From Candidatus Enterenecus stercoripullorum (GTDB taxonomy: Bacteria; Bacillota; Clostridia; Oscillospirales; Oscillospiraceae), in assembly GCA_018716015.1 (NCBI GenBank), contig DVKM01000057.1, positions 1 to 64,000 on the forward strand: 64,000 bases of DNA, written 5' to 3'. The stretch's first letter is position 1; each line of letters begins with the position of its first letter. The position numbers and the translations under genes were made by a program. This document shows positions 28,702-37,015 of the stretch, piece after piece. The notes below the pieces were generated by a model, which ran no database searches, was not told the DNA's origin, and saw only the letters and a list, made by a program, of their open reading frames with translations.

Positions 28702-29243
28702 GCGGTTCCGCCTTTCTGCTGGCCATCCGTGAGCAGCACGCCCAAAACACCATTGTAAATTCGGTCAGGATGGTCTACAAAGCGCTGTACAATTTGCTCT
28801 CCGTCCTCCCGGGTGGAGGCCAGCAGAGATAGGGAGAACAGGCTGCCATGGTCATCGTCCAGGTCCAGGCATACCCGATAGGTTTCATCTGGGAGCTCTT
28901 CCACATGCCCGCGTACCTGGGTCTGCCGTTTCAGGGCGGCATTGAGAGGGGCCAGCCGCTGGTCACAGCGCTGCCGAATGACAGGGGACAGGCTGCTCTC
29001 CCCATCGGCGCAGGCCCTGCGTCCCTTATCTGTGATGGCATAGTGTTCTTTATCCTGAGTGATATGGCCGCTGTCCAAAAGCTCCGGGACCGCTTCGGCA
29101 TATAAGAAGTAGTCCACACCCTCATCACACATACACAGATCGGTCAGTGTGGCAAAATCGATGGGGGCGGATACCCGCGCCAAAATATACAGGATTAAAA
29201 GTTTGATATCCAGCTTCCCGTGTATGAAACCAAATCTGGCCAA
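28698..29243 (-). CDS. DUF4364 family protein
   Basis: FGFIHGKLDIKLLILYILARVSAPIDFATLTDLCMCDEGVDYFLYAEAVPELLDSGHI; TTG start after AAGGAGGAG. Confidence 0.8.
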   Translation of the reverse strand: MARFGFIHGKLDIKLLILYILARVSAPIDFATLTDLCMCDEGVDYFLYAEAVPELLDSGHITQDKEHYAITDKGRRACADGESSLSPVIRQRCDQRLAPLNAALKRQTQVRGHVEELPDETYRVCLDLDDDHGSLFSLSLLASTREDGEQIVQRFVDHPDRIYNGVLGVLLTDGQQKGGTA

Positions 29244-29395
29244 AAGGCTCTCCTCCTTAGCAGTCCCGGCAGATCTGATCTGGCCGATCCGGCCGGGGCA
29301 GTGAAGATACACTGCATATTATACCGAAAACCATCAGATCTTACAAGGACAAAGTAGGCAAAGACAGAATCCAGTCTGACAGTTATCCCATTCTG

Positions 29396-29968
29396 TCAGG
29401 GCAAGTCCCCGCCTGCTGGGGAGACCGCCGGCCCGTCGTGTGCGGAACGGGCGTCCCGCACGACATACGCGTGATAGAGCCGGGTGAGGTATTCCCAGCT
29501 CGCCCGGTCCAAGTTCCCTGTCTCAGGAAGACCGGCCAGGCGCTGAAGCAAAAGAAGATTTTCCTGGGTAGTGCCCTGATTGATCAGGTCGCTTTCACAC
29601 GGTCCAAAATTGACCAGGGAGGCAGACAGGGCACAAAACAGCGCCTGGGCAATCCGGACCGGCTCGCTGGATTCTCCCGCTCCGGTGCTGAACTCTCCGT
29701 CAGGGAGTACCAGAAGGGGAGAGGGCGCGCCATAGTGCAGCAGGTCATCCCGGTAGGCGTCCACAATGGCGTACCAGCTGTCATGGTCTACCACGCCTGT
29801 AACCGGCAGGCCGAAATCCCGCTGAAAGATCATCACGGCCTCCAGGGTGAGCTCGTCAAAAATGCCGGTTTCCACCAGCCTGGGCAGCTGAGAATAGCGC
29901 TGGGACAGGCGGTCCAACATATGTTGAAGATCTCGGATGGATGCAGCGGTGTTGCTATCTCGTTTCAT
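29396..29968 (-). CDS. Peptidoglycan-binding domain protein (two PGB-like repeats)
   Basis: IRDLQHMLDRLSQRYSQLPRLVETGIFDELTLEAVMIFQRDFGLPVTGVVDHDSWYAIVDAY; second degenerate repeat. Confidence 0.8.
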   Translation of the reverse strand: MKRDSNTAASIRDLQHMLDRLSQRYSQLPRLVETGIFDELTLEAVMIFQRDFGLPVTGVVDHDSWYAIVDAYRDDLLHYGAPSPLLVLPDGEFSTGAGESSEPVRIAQALFCALSASLVNFGPCESDLINQGTTQENLLLLQRLAGLPETGNLDRASWEYLTRLYHAYVVRDARSAHDGPAVSPAGGDLP

Positions 29969-29986
29969 ATGGGAGGATCCTTTCTC

Positions 29987-31162
29987 CTACAGGGCGTAGG
30001 TGAGATTGTAGCCGGGGAACTGCCCGGAGAGCACCTGCTCTTCAATTTCTTCGGGGGTGAGAGGAAGATTCTGGCTAGCCAGCAGGGTACGGGCTACGCT
30101 GGTATAGGCATCGTAAAGGGCCATCCAGGTTTGATCATCCACCACGCCGGTGGGCTCCAGACCCAGATACCTCTGGGCGTCCATCACCGCCTGTCTGGTG
30201 TTCGGCCCAAAGATCCCGTCAATGTTCAACGTAGGGAAGTTATACAGAACCTGCCCCAGTACGGTGATGAAAAATTGCAGCGCGGAAACCGCGGGACCGG
30301 TGCTGCCCTCCTGAAGGGTGACGCCGGAGGCGGGCGCCTGCACCTGGGTAAAGGTCTGTCCCTCGCTGGTCAGCTCGGACAGCCGGGTGACGCCCACATA
30401 GAGGGACACCAGCTTATACCAGGTGGCCTGGCCGACAACGCCGTCCACGCTCAGATTGAAGATTCGCTGAAATTCTCGCACGGCCCGCTCTGTCTGAGGA
30501 CCGAAGATCCCGTCCACCGGGTTGATCCTGGGAATAGCAGGGTAGTTGCGCGCGACCCGGTTGAGCATGGTTTGCAGTACGACTACATATTCCCCGGAGG
30601 AGCCGTTTCGCAGCGGGTATCCCGGATAGGAATTGGTGAGCTGCTGTACAGGCGCGGAGGTGACCAACTCAATATCGTCTCCATAATAATAGCGCAGGAT
30701 TTCCATCGCGTTATATCCCTGTCGGGCGAGGGCCTCGCTGCCCCACTGGGAGAGTCCGTCGCAGGTGACGGTAGTGCCGTTGCAGAAGCGGGCGGACAGC
30801 GGTTCCACGTACCCCTGCCGCCGGATGTAAGAGGTAAACAGCTCATCCACCAGCCGGTCCACGTTCTCAAAGGTGCTTCGGCCCTTGATAAATTTCTGGT
30901 CGTTGACAGGGGAGGAGGTGATGTCAAAATCATACCCTCTGCTCCTGTAATATTCTGTGTAGATACGGTTCAGGGCAAAGGAAATCTGCGCGAGAATATT
31001 GGCCCGCAGCGCCTCCTCCGGCCAGGTGGGATAGATCTCGCTGGAGGCGACGTTCTTGATATAATCCGAGAAGGAGACGGTGACGTTCTCCGCCGCTTGA
31101 TCCGCGGGGGCCAAATGTACGGTGATGTATTGTGGGATATAGGGGGTAACATTGAAGGGCAT
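29987..31162 (-). CDS. SleC-like protein: SpoIID-like region plus two peptidoglycan-binding domains
   Basis: CDGLSQWGSEALARQGYNAMEILRYYYGDDIEL (SpoIID-like) then two PGB repeats (DGIFGPQTERAVREFQ, DGIFGPNTRQAVMDAQ). Confidence 0.75.
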   Translation of the reverse strand: MPFNVTPYIPQYITVHLAPADQAAENVTVSFSDYIKNVASSEIYPTWPEEALRANILAQISFALNRIYTEYYRSRGYDFDITSSPVNDQKFIKGRSTFENVDRLVDELFTSYIRRQGYVEPLSARFCNGTTVTCDGLSQWGSEALARQGYNAMEILRYYYGDDIELVTSAPVQQLTNSYPGYPLRNGSSGEYVVVLQTMLNRVARNYPAIPRINPVDGIFGPQTERAVREFQRIFNLSVDGVVGQATWYKLVSLYVGVTRLSELTSEGQTFTQVQAPASGVTLQEGSTGPAVSALQFFITVLGQVLYNFPTLNIDGIFGPNTRQAVMDAQRYLGLEPTGVVDDQTWMALYDAYTSVARTLLASQNLPLTPEEIEEQVLSGQFPGYNLTYAL

Positions 31163-31180
31163 TGGAAAACCTCCTGTAAT

Positions 31181-31561
31181 TTACAGCGGTTGAGGGGTCA
31201 CGATGGTCACGCCGTTTCCAGTCCCTTGGGTTTCCAGGGGGACCATGGGGATATCTTGCACGGTTTGAACTCCCGGGAAAATCTGAAGATCCAGGAAGGT
31301 TGCAAGTTCATATCCGGGATGCTCCACTAAGAGAATATAGTTGGAAAAAGGATTGGCCAGGTCTGGGCTCAGGCTGGAGCTCACGTCTGGCGCAGGCAAT
31401 TCAAAGGGCCCGGCAATGCCGCTCTCATCGGTGATGCGCACGGCCAGGATTTTTTGCCTGCCGTCCGCAGTGGGAACCGCCACAACCGCAGTGGCTCCGG
31501 GGATTGGAATTTCTGCCCTGGATACAAAGGTGCGTACAAGTAAGGAACCGGTTTGCGCCAT
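31181..31561 (-). CDS. Small Ig-like/carboxypeptidase-regulatory-like protein of the SleC-like cluster
   Basis: GSLLVRTFVSRAEIPIPGATAVVAVPTADGRQKILAVRITDESGIAGPFELPAPD; immediately upstream of SleC-like ORF. Confidence 0.6.
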   Translation of the reverse strand: MAQTGSLLVRTFVSRAEIPIPGATAVVAVPTADGRQKILAVRITDESGIAGPFELPAPDVSSSLSPDLANPFSNYILLVEHPGYELATFLDLQIFPGVQTVQDIPMVPLETQGTGNGVTIVTPQPL

Positions 31562-31653
31562 GAGACATCATCCTTCCTGCTTCAATTCCTTTCAGTATAT
31601 GTAGCCGCCCATAAAAAATTGCAGATCAGGTATAGGCCGGATCGTTAAAAAGT

Positions 31654-31682
31654 TTGACAAGTTGTCCCTGATGCAGTACAAT
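31654..31682 (+). promoter_or_regulatory. Promoter of rex
   Basis: TTGACA-17-TACAAT; Rex-like half sites TCGTTAA/TTGACAA overlap -35. Confidence 0.75.
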
Positions 31683-31726
31683 ACAGACATTAAGTTACAA
31701 ATCATAATAGCTTTGGTGAATGGAAC

Positions 31727-32365
31727 ATGAAGAAAGACAAGATATCATCAGCAGTCATACGCAGGCTTCCGAGATATTACAGGCACTTGGACGATTTACA
31801 TCGGAACGGCACCGTGCGTATCTCCTCCGGCGCGCTGGCGAAATCCATGGGGCTGACCGCCTCCCAGATCAGGCAGGATCTGTCCTGCTTTGGCGGGTTT
31901 GGGCAGCAGGGATATGGATATAATGTGGAACGGTTGCGGGGCGAGGTGGCGGATATTTTGGGAATGAATCGCTCCCACACGGTGATCATTCTCGGCGCGG
32001 GCAACCTGGGCCGCGCATTGATTGAGAACTTTCCCTTTCGTGCCAATGGGTTTCGTTTGACCGCGGCTTTTGACGTAGATCCGGTGCTCGTTGGGACTCG
32101 TCTGGGCGGTGTACCGGTATACCACACACAGATACTGGAGTCCTATATGCAGGAGCATAGAGTGAACGTGGGAGTGCTGACTGTTCCGGGGCCGGTGGCG
32201 GTGGAATCTGCACACCGGCTTTATACCTGCGGTATCGAAGGGATTTGGAACTTCACCAACATCGAACTGCCGGAGCAGGAGATGGAGGGGGTCAAAGTGG
32301 AGAATGTTCACTTTGCAGACAGCCTTTTGACCTTGAGCTACATGATTTCAGAGGAGCAGTCATGA
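31727..32365 (+). CDS. rex: Redox-sensing transcriptional repressor Rex
   Basis: RLPRYYRHLDDLHRNGTVRISSGALAKSMGLTASQIRQDLSCFGGFGQQGYGYNV; ILGAGNLGRALIENF. Confidence 0.96.
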   Translation: MKKDKISSAVIRRLPRYYRHLDDLHRNGTVRISSGALAKSMGLTASQIRQDLSCFGGFGQQGYGYNVERLRGEVADILGMNRSHTVIILGAGNLGRALIENFPFRANGFRLTAAFDVDPVLVGTRLGGVPVYHTQILESYMQEHRVNVGVLTVPGPVAVESAHRLYTCGIEGIWNFTNIELPEQEMEGVKVENVHFADSLLTLSYMISEEQS

Positions 32366-33462
32366 AGAAAAGAGCGATTTGCCTTGCTGTTGCCGCCGCG
32401 CTGGCCCTTTCCCTGGGAGGGGCGGCCCTGGCGTCCTCGGGGACGCAGGAGGGATCCCTGATTTCCCAGAGCTATCTGGAAGGAACGTTTTTCCAGAACC
32501 TGAGGCAAAAGATTGAGGGGTGGGCGGGAGCACTGTTGTCTCCCGTATACCAGCAGGCTCAGGAAAAGCTGGATAGTCTGGCGCAAGGCTATCTCTCCGG
32601 CCTTGGGGCCGGCGGAGTTCCCATTCCCAACGGTTGGAACGGAAGCGACCAGTTTACCCCACAAAGCGGACAGGCCGGAGATTGTGTTACGCTCTTTGAG
32701 GGCTCTGGAATATTCTGGGCCTCTGGGGATGCCGTTTGCAGCGCCGTGTTGGTAGATGTCACACAGGGGACTGAGTTGGCATCAGGTGGGACGCTGCAGG
32801 CCAATCATCGGTATTTGGCTGTGGAGCAGGTTACGATTACGGTATCTTCCCAATCTGCATCCTGGTCTGTAGAGGGGATCTGGACCGCCGACGATGGGGG
32901 AGACCCTGCAGCCCAACTTCCCTTCGAGGATGTGGCGCAGGGTTCCTGGTATTATGAGGCCGTACGGTATGTCTATGAAAACAAGTTGTATCTGGGCACC
33001 AGCGATACTACCTTTTCCCCCGCAGAGCCAATGGCGCGCAAGATGATTACGACGGTGCTCTACCGCCTGGACGGAAGCCACGCCGTTGCGTATGCACCGC
33101 TTTTCAGAGACATTCCGGACAATATGTGGTATACCGACGGGACCGTTTGGGCTGGGCAGAACGGCATTGTATCTGGGGTCGGGGATCAGTTGTTTGCACC
33201 TGACGACCCGGTGGTGCGTCAGCAGATCGCAGTGATTCTGTACAACTATGCCGAGTTCGTGGGCGCGGATACCTCTGGCCGCGGGGATCTGTCTGCCTTT
33301 GCGGATCGAGGGGAAATCGCCTCGTGGGCGCAGGAAGCGGTGTCCTGGGCGGTATCGGTGGGGATTTTGCGCGGAGCGAGCGGAAATGTGTTCCCCACAC
33401 AGCAGGCCACGCGGGCAGAGGTGGCAGCCATGCTGCAGCGTTTTGCCGACTGGCTTGGGTGA
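32362..33462 (+). CDS. S-layer homology (SLH) domain protein
   Basis: Signal peptide; three SLH repeats (FEDVAQGSWYYEAVRYVYENKLYLG..., FRDIPDNMWYTDGTVWAGQNGIVSG..., FADRGEIASWAQEAVSWAVSVGILRG). Confidence 0.9.
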   Translation: MKKRAICLAVAAALALSLGGAALASSGTQEGSLISQSYLEGTFFQNLRQKIEGWAGALLSPVYQQAQEKLDSLAQGYLSGLGAGGVPIPNGWNGSDQFTPQSGQAGDCVTLFEGSGIFWASGDAVCSAVLVDVTQGTELASGGTLQANHRYLAVEQVTITVSSQSASWSVEGIWTADDGGDPAAQLPFEDVAQGSWYYEAVRYVYENKLYLGTSDTTFSPAEPMARKMITTVLYRLDGSHAVAYAPLFRDIPDNMWYTDGTVWAGQNGIVSGVGDQLFAPDDPVVRQQIAVILYNYAEFVGADTSGRGDLSAFADRGEIASWAQEAVSWAVSVGILRGASGNVFPTQQATRAEVAAMLQRFADWLG

Positions 33463-33471
33463 GTGCGTATC

Positions 33472-33505
33472 AAAATTGGACCCGCATCTGCGGGTCCAAT
33501 TTTTT
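33472..33505 (+). terminator. Terminator after SLH gene
   Basis: AAAATTGGACCCGCA-tc-TGCGGGTCCAATTTTTT. Confidence 0.88.
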
Positions 33506-33569
33506 CTGGAAAACCTCTTGCATTTTCTTTTTATTTGTGCTATCATAATTAAGCTATTTAAAACAGTAT

Positions 33570-33646
33570 GCGGCTGTAGCTCAGTTGGATAGAGTGTTTG
33601 GCTACGAACCAAAAGGTCGGGGGTTCGAATCCCTTCAGCCGTACCA
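33570..33646 (+). tRNA. tRNA-Arg (anticodon ACG)
   Basis: Cloverleaf GCGGCTGTAGCTCAGTTGGATAGAG...CTACGAA...GGTTCGAATCC...CAGCCGTACCA, CCA encoded. Confidence 0.93.
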
Positions 33647-33686
33647 GCGCGTGGCAAGCGTCATTTCGCTTGCCACGCGCTTTTTT
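33647..33686 (+). terminator. Terminator after tRNA-Arg
   Basis: Perfect 14-bp stem GCGCGTGGCAAGCG/CGCTTGCCACGCGC then TTTTTT. Confidence 0.92.
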
Positions 33687-33890
33687 ATTTCATTACAAAG
33701 CGCTTCGCCCGCTCATTTTGCCGCTCCCTTCTTCCAGCTGCGCCAGGGTTGCGTTGGGCTTCGGTTTGGTGTGCCGCCCCTTGAGCGTGATTTTCTGGTT
33801 ACCCGGGAAATATTGATTTCAACTTTCCCCTCTTAAGAAAGGACATCCTGATGGATGTCCCTTCTTTTTTATCAAAGTTGAATCAAACAC

Positions 33891-33922
33891 TTGACAGATC
33901 TGTTTATACTGTATATACTGTA
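33891..33922 (+). promoter_or_regulatory. Promoter of GntR-ABC operon with tandem operator-like repeat
   Basis: TTGACA-17-TATACT; perfect tandem (TATACTGTA)x2 at 33905-33922. Confidence 0.75.
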
Positions 33923-33949
33923 CATGAACAGAAGAAGGGCGGTGAGGCT

Positions 33950-34327
33950 TTGAATATCCTGATTGACAATAAGAGCGGTGCGCCGATTTACGACCAGATC
34001 TATGCGCAGATCAAGTCGCAGATCATCAGCGGGGCGCTGAAGGAGGATGACATGCTGCCATCTATCCGGAACCTGGCCAAGGATTTGCGCATCAGCGTCA
34101 TCACTACCAAACGGGCCTATGATGAGCTGGAGCGGGAGGGGTTCATCTATACGGTGGCAGGGAAGGGCTGCTTTGTGGCGGCCAAAAACGTGGAGCTGCT
34201 CCGGGAGGAAAACCTGAAAAAGATCGAGGAGCATATGGAGCAAATCGTCAAGCTGGCGGCTTCCTGCAACCTGAGTCGCGAGGAGCTTATCCGTATGCTC
34301 CGATATATCATGGAGGGATCAGAATGA
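33950..34327 (+). CDS. GntR family (YtrA-like) transcriptional regulator
   Basis: APIYDQIYAQIKSQIISGALKEDDMLPSIRNLAKDLRISVITTKRAYDELEREGFIYTVAGKGCFVA; TTG start. Confidence 0.93.
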   Translation: MNILIDNKSGAPIYDQIYAQIKSQIISGALKEDDMLPSIRNLAKDLRISVITTKRAYDELEREGFIYTVAGKGCFVAAKNVELLREENLKKIEEHMEQIVKLAASCNLSREELIRMLRYIMEGSE

Positions 34328-35166
34328 ACGCGCTGGAACTGAGAGACTTGAGAAAAACATTTGGAGATTTCACCCTTGGCCCCCTCAACCTGACGTTGCC
34401 CAGCGGCTGCATCATGGGGCTGATCGGGGAGAACGGGGCGGGGAAGAGCACCACCATGAGACTGATTCTGGACATAATCTCCCCGGATCAGGGCGAGGTG
34501 TTCATCCTGGGACAGGATGGACGGAGCCATATCCGGGATTTGAAGGAGGACATGGGTGTGATGCTGGATGAGGTGGGCCTCCCCGGCTACCTCACCCCCG
34601 GCCAGGTGGGTAGGATTATGGCCTCCGCATTCCGAAACTGGGATTCGGAGGTCTATGAGGGCTATCTGCGTCGGTTTGGACTGCCGGAGAACAAGCGGTT
34701 CAAGGAGTTCTCCCGGGGTATGAAGATGAAGCTGGGCATTGCGGTGGCCCTGTCCCATCACGCCAAACTGCTGTTGCTGGACGAGGCCACCAGCGGCCTG
34801 GACCCGGTGGTGCGGGACGAGGTGGTGGAACTGATCATGGAGTTCACCCGCCAGGAGGACCATTCGGCCCTGATTTCCTCCCACATCGTCAGCGACTTGG
34901 AAAAGTGTTGCGATTACATCGCGTTTCTCCAAAAAGGGAAACTGCTGCTGTGCGAGGAGAAGGACCGTCTGAAGGAGCGCTACGGAGTGCTGCGATGTAG
35001 CAGGGAGCGGCTGTTGGAGTTGGACGGAACTGTGGTCCTCGGGAAGCGGGAATCTCCCTATGGGGTAGAGGCCATCGTAGACCGGGCCAAGGTCCCCGCC
35101 GGTCTGGAACTGGGCCCGGTGGATATTGGACAGCTGTTTATCGTTATGGCAAAGGGGGAGATGTGA
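34324..35166 (+). CDS. ABC transporter ATP-binding protein
   Basis: GENGAGKSTTMRLIL Walker A; LLLLDEATSGLDP Walker B. Confidence 0.94.
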   Translation: MNALELRDLRKTFGDFTLGPLNLTLPSGCIMGLIGENGAGKSTTMRLILDIISPDQGEVFILGQDGRSHIRDLKEDMGVMLDEVGLPGYLTPGQVGRIMASAFRNWDSEVYEGYLRRFGLPENKRFKEFSRGMKMKLGIAVALSHHAKLLLLDEATSGLDPVVRDEVVELIMEFTRQEDHSALISSHIVSDLEKCCDYIAFLQKGKLLLCEEKDRLKERYGVLRCSRERLLELDGTVVLGKRESPYGVEAIVDRAKVPAGLELGPVDIGQLFIVMAKGEM

Positions 35167-35167
35167 C

Positions 35168-35788
35168 ATGAAAGGACTGCTTCTGAAAGACTTCTATTTG
35201 ATGATCCGGTACTGCAGGAGCTTTCTTCTGGTGTCGGCGGTATTCATTGGGTTGTTTGTCGTAGAGCCATCCAATTTCTTTTTTCTGCTGATGCTGTGCA
35301 TTATGTTGGGGATGCTGCCCACTACGCTGCTCTCTTATGATGAAAGGGAGCAATGGAATGTATACAGCCAGGTCTTTCCCATTTCGAAGGCCCAGTATAT
35401 ATCCGTCAAATATCTGATTGGTCTGCTGTGCAGCGTTTTGGTGGTGGTCGTGGTGGCGGCGATCTGCCTGGTCCGCTTTAGAGCCGCAGTACTGATTCCG
35501 CTGCTGTGCATATCCCTGGTGTGCAGTTTGATTCCGGCGGCGCTGCTCCTGCCCTTGAGCTTTCGGTTCGGCACGGAGAAGGCCAGATACCTGTACTTTG
35601 TATTCATGTCCTTGGCTGCCTTTGTAGGTGCCTTTCTCATTACTGGGGGAGAGGGGATTACTGGGGGCTCTGCGCATATCTCGGTGGCACTGACTTGGAC
35701 GCTTCCGCTGCTGTGCGCGGGCGCAGCAGTGGTCTATGGATTGTCCTGGCTGCTTTCCATCGCGTGGTACCAACGCCGGGAACCCTAA
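35168..35788 (+). CDS. ABC-2 type transporter permease
   Basis: MKGLLLKDFYLMIRYCRSFLLV..., six hydrophobic segments, coupled to ATPase. Confidence 0.85.
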   Translation: MKGLLLKDFYLMIRYCRSFLLVSAVFIGLFVVEPSNFFFLLMLCIMLGMLPTTLLSYDEREQWNVYSQVFPISKAQYISVKYLIGLLCSVLVVVVVAAICLVRFRAAVLIPLLCISLVCSLIPAALLLPLSFRFGTEKARYLYFVFMSLAAFVGAFLITGGEGITGGSAHISVALTWTLPLLCAGAAVVYGLSWLLSIAWYQRREP

Positions 35789-35791
35789 ACG

Positions 35792-35824
35792 AAAAAGAGG
35801 CGGCTTCGAAAGCCGCCTCTTTTT
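35792..35824. terminator. Terminator between ABC permease and rubrerythrin
   Basis: AAAAAGAGGCGGCTT-cg-AAGCCGCCTCTTTTT. Confidence 0.88.
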
Positions 35825-35846
35825 GATGATCATAGATGGTATAAAA

Positions 35847-36380
35847 TCAATAGTTCTGGGCCTTGCGCTCGAAGTAGGAGCCGGGATGGGCGCACACAGG
35901 GCAGACCTTGGGGGCGTCCTTACCCACATAGACGTGGCCGCAGTTGCGGCACACCCAGATAGTCTCCTCGCCGGCGGAGAACACCAGGTCGTTCTCCACG
36001 TTGCCCAGCAGCTTCAGGTAGCGCTCCTCATGCTCCTTCTCGATGGCGCCCACCCTCTCAAAGAGGGTGGCGATGCGGTCAAAGCCCTCGGCCCGGGCGG
36101 TCTCCGCCATTTCCTTGTACATGGAGGTCCATTCCTCGTTCTCTCCGGCGGCGGCAGCCTTCAGGTTCTCGGCGGTGGTTCCGATACCGCCCAGCTCCTT
36201 GAACCACATCTTGGCGTGCTCCTTCTCGTTGCTGGCGGTTTCCTCAAAGATGGCGGCAATCTGCTCATAGCCATCCTTTCTGGCTTTGCTGGCAAAATAG
36301 GTGTACTTGTTGCGGGCCTGGCTCTCGCCGGCAAAAGCGGTCCACAGGTTGGCTTCAGTCTTGCTTCCTTTGAGTTCCAT
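35847..36380 (-). CDS. rbr: Rubrerythrin
   Basis: ELKGSKTEANLWTAFAGESQARNKYTYFASKA; C-terminal rubredoxin CRNCGHVYVGKDAPKVCPVC. Confidence 0.95.
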   Translation of the reverse strand: MELKGSKTEANLWTAFAGESQARNKYTYFASKARKDGYEQIAAIFEETASNEKEHAKMWFKELGGIGTTAENLKAAAAGENEEWTSMYKEMAETARAEGFDRIATLFERVGAIEKEHEERYLKLLGNVENDLVFSAGEETIWVCRNCGHVYVGKDAPKVCPVCAHPGSYFERKAQNY

Positions 36381-36552
36381 ATGTATTCCTCCTTTTTTAA
36401 TTAACAATAATAATTCTTATTTATTATGAAGTGATCATATCACAACCCAGAAGGGAATGCAAGGGTTTTTGCAAAATTTTTCAGCTTATTTTTTCAATAT
36501 AGTCACATACTAATCCCGGTGAAGCTGAAACTGTTTTGCGAGGAGGATAGCC

Positions 36553-36933
36553 ATGAAAGCAAACCATTTTACTGTGCTGGCAGCAGCCATTTTGGCGGCT
36601 GCTCTGCTGACCGGATGCAGCGCAGACCAGAACGGGGAAGCGCATACCCAGGATGTCAGACCAAGCGGCACCTTGCGGGTCAGCGATGATCCGGAACCCA
36701 GCGTGTCCAACGACGCCATGGAAGGCGGCGGGGCAGGCGGCACCAATGACACAGACAATGACGGCCAGCCCGACGCCAGCCCGGACCACAGCGGCCGGGT
36801 GAGCGGGGACGGCCCCTTAGAGGACATCGGCGACGCAGCAGGCGACCTGATTGAAGGCGCGGGCGACGCAGTGAAGGACGCAGGCGACGCGGTGGGCAAA
36901 GCAGCCGACCGGGCCGGCAATGCCATGAAGTAA
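36553..36933 (+). CDS. Small lipoprotein, unknown function
   Basis: Lipobox LLTGCSA; Asp/Gly-rich middle; GDAAGDLIEGAGDAVKDAGDAVGKAADRAGNAMK tail. Confidence 0.75.
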   Translation: MKANHFTVLAAAILAAALLTGCSADQNGEAHTQDVRPSGTLRVSDDPEPSVSNDAMEGGGAGGTNDTDNDGQPDASPDHSGRVSGDGPLEDIGDAAGDLIEGAGDAVKDAGDAVGKAADRAGNAMK

Positions 36934-36961
36934 TTGTGACCCATTGTTTTATCAGGAGAAA

Positions 36962-36995
36962 ACCGGCAGGGGAGCGCTAATTTTCCCCTGCCGGT
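36962..36995. terminator. Bidirectional-looking terminator
   Basis: ACCGGCAGGGGA/TCCCCTGCCGGT with T tract on the minus strand. Confidence 0.75.
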
Positions 36996-37015
36996 CCCGT
37001 CATGGGACGCAACGG

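Noticed and set aside
29438-31330. 630-aa + strand ORF opposite the PG-binding cluster
   Set aside because: Antisense; the minus-strand ORFs show PG-binding repeats
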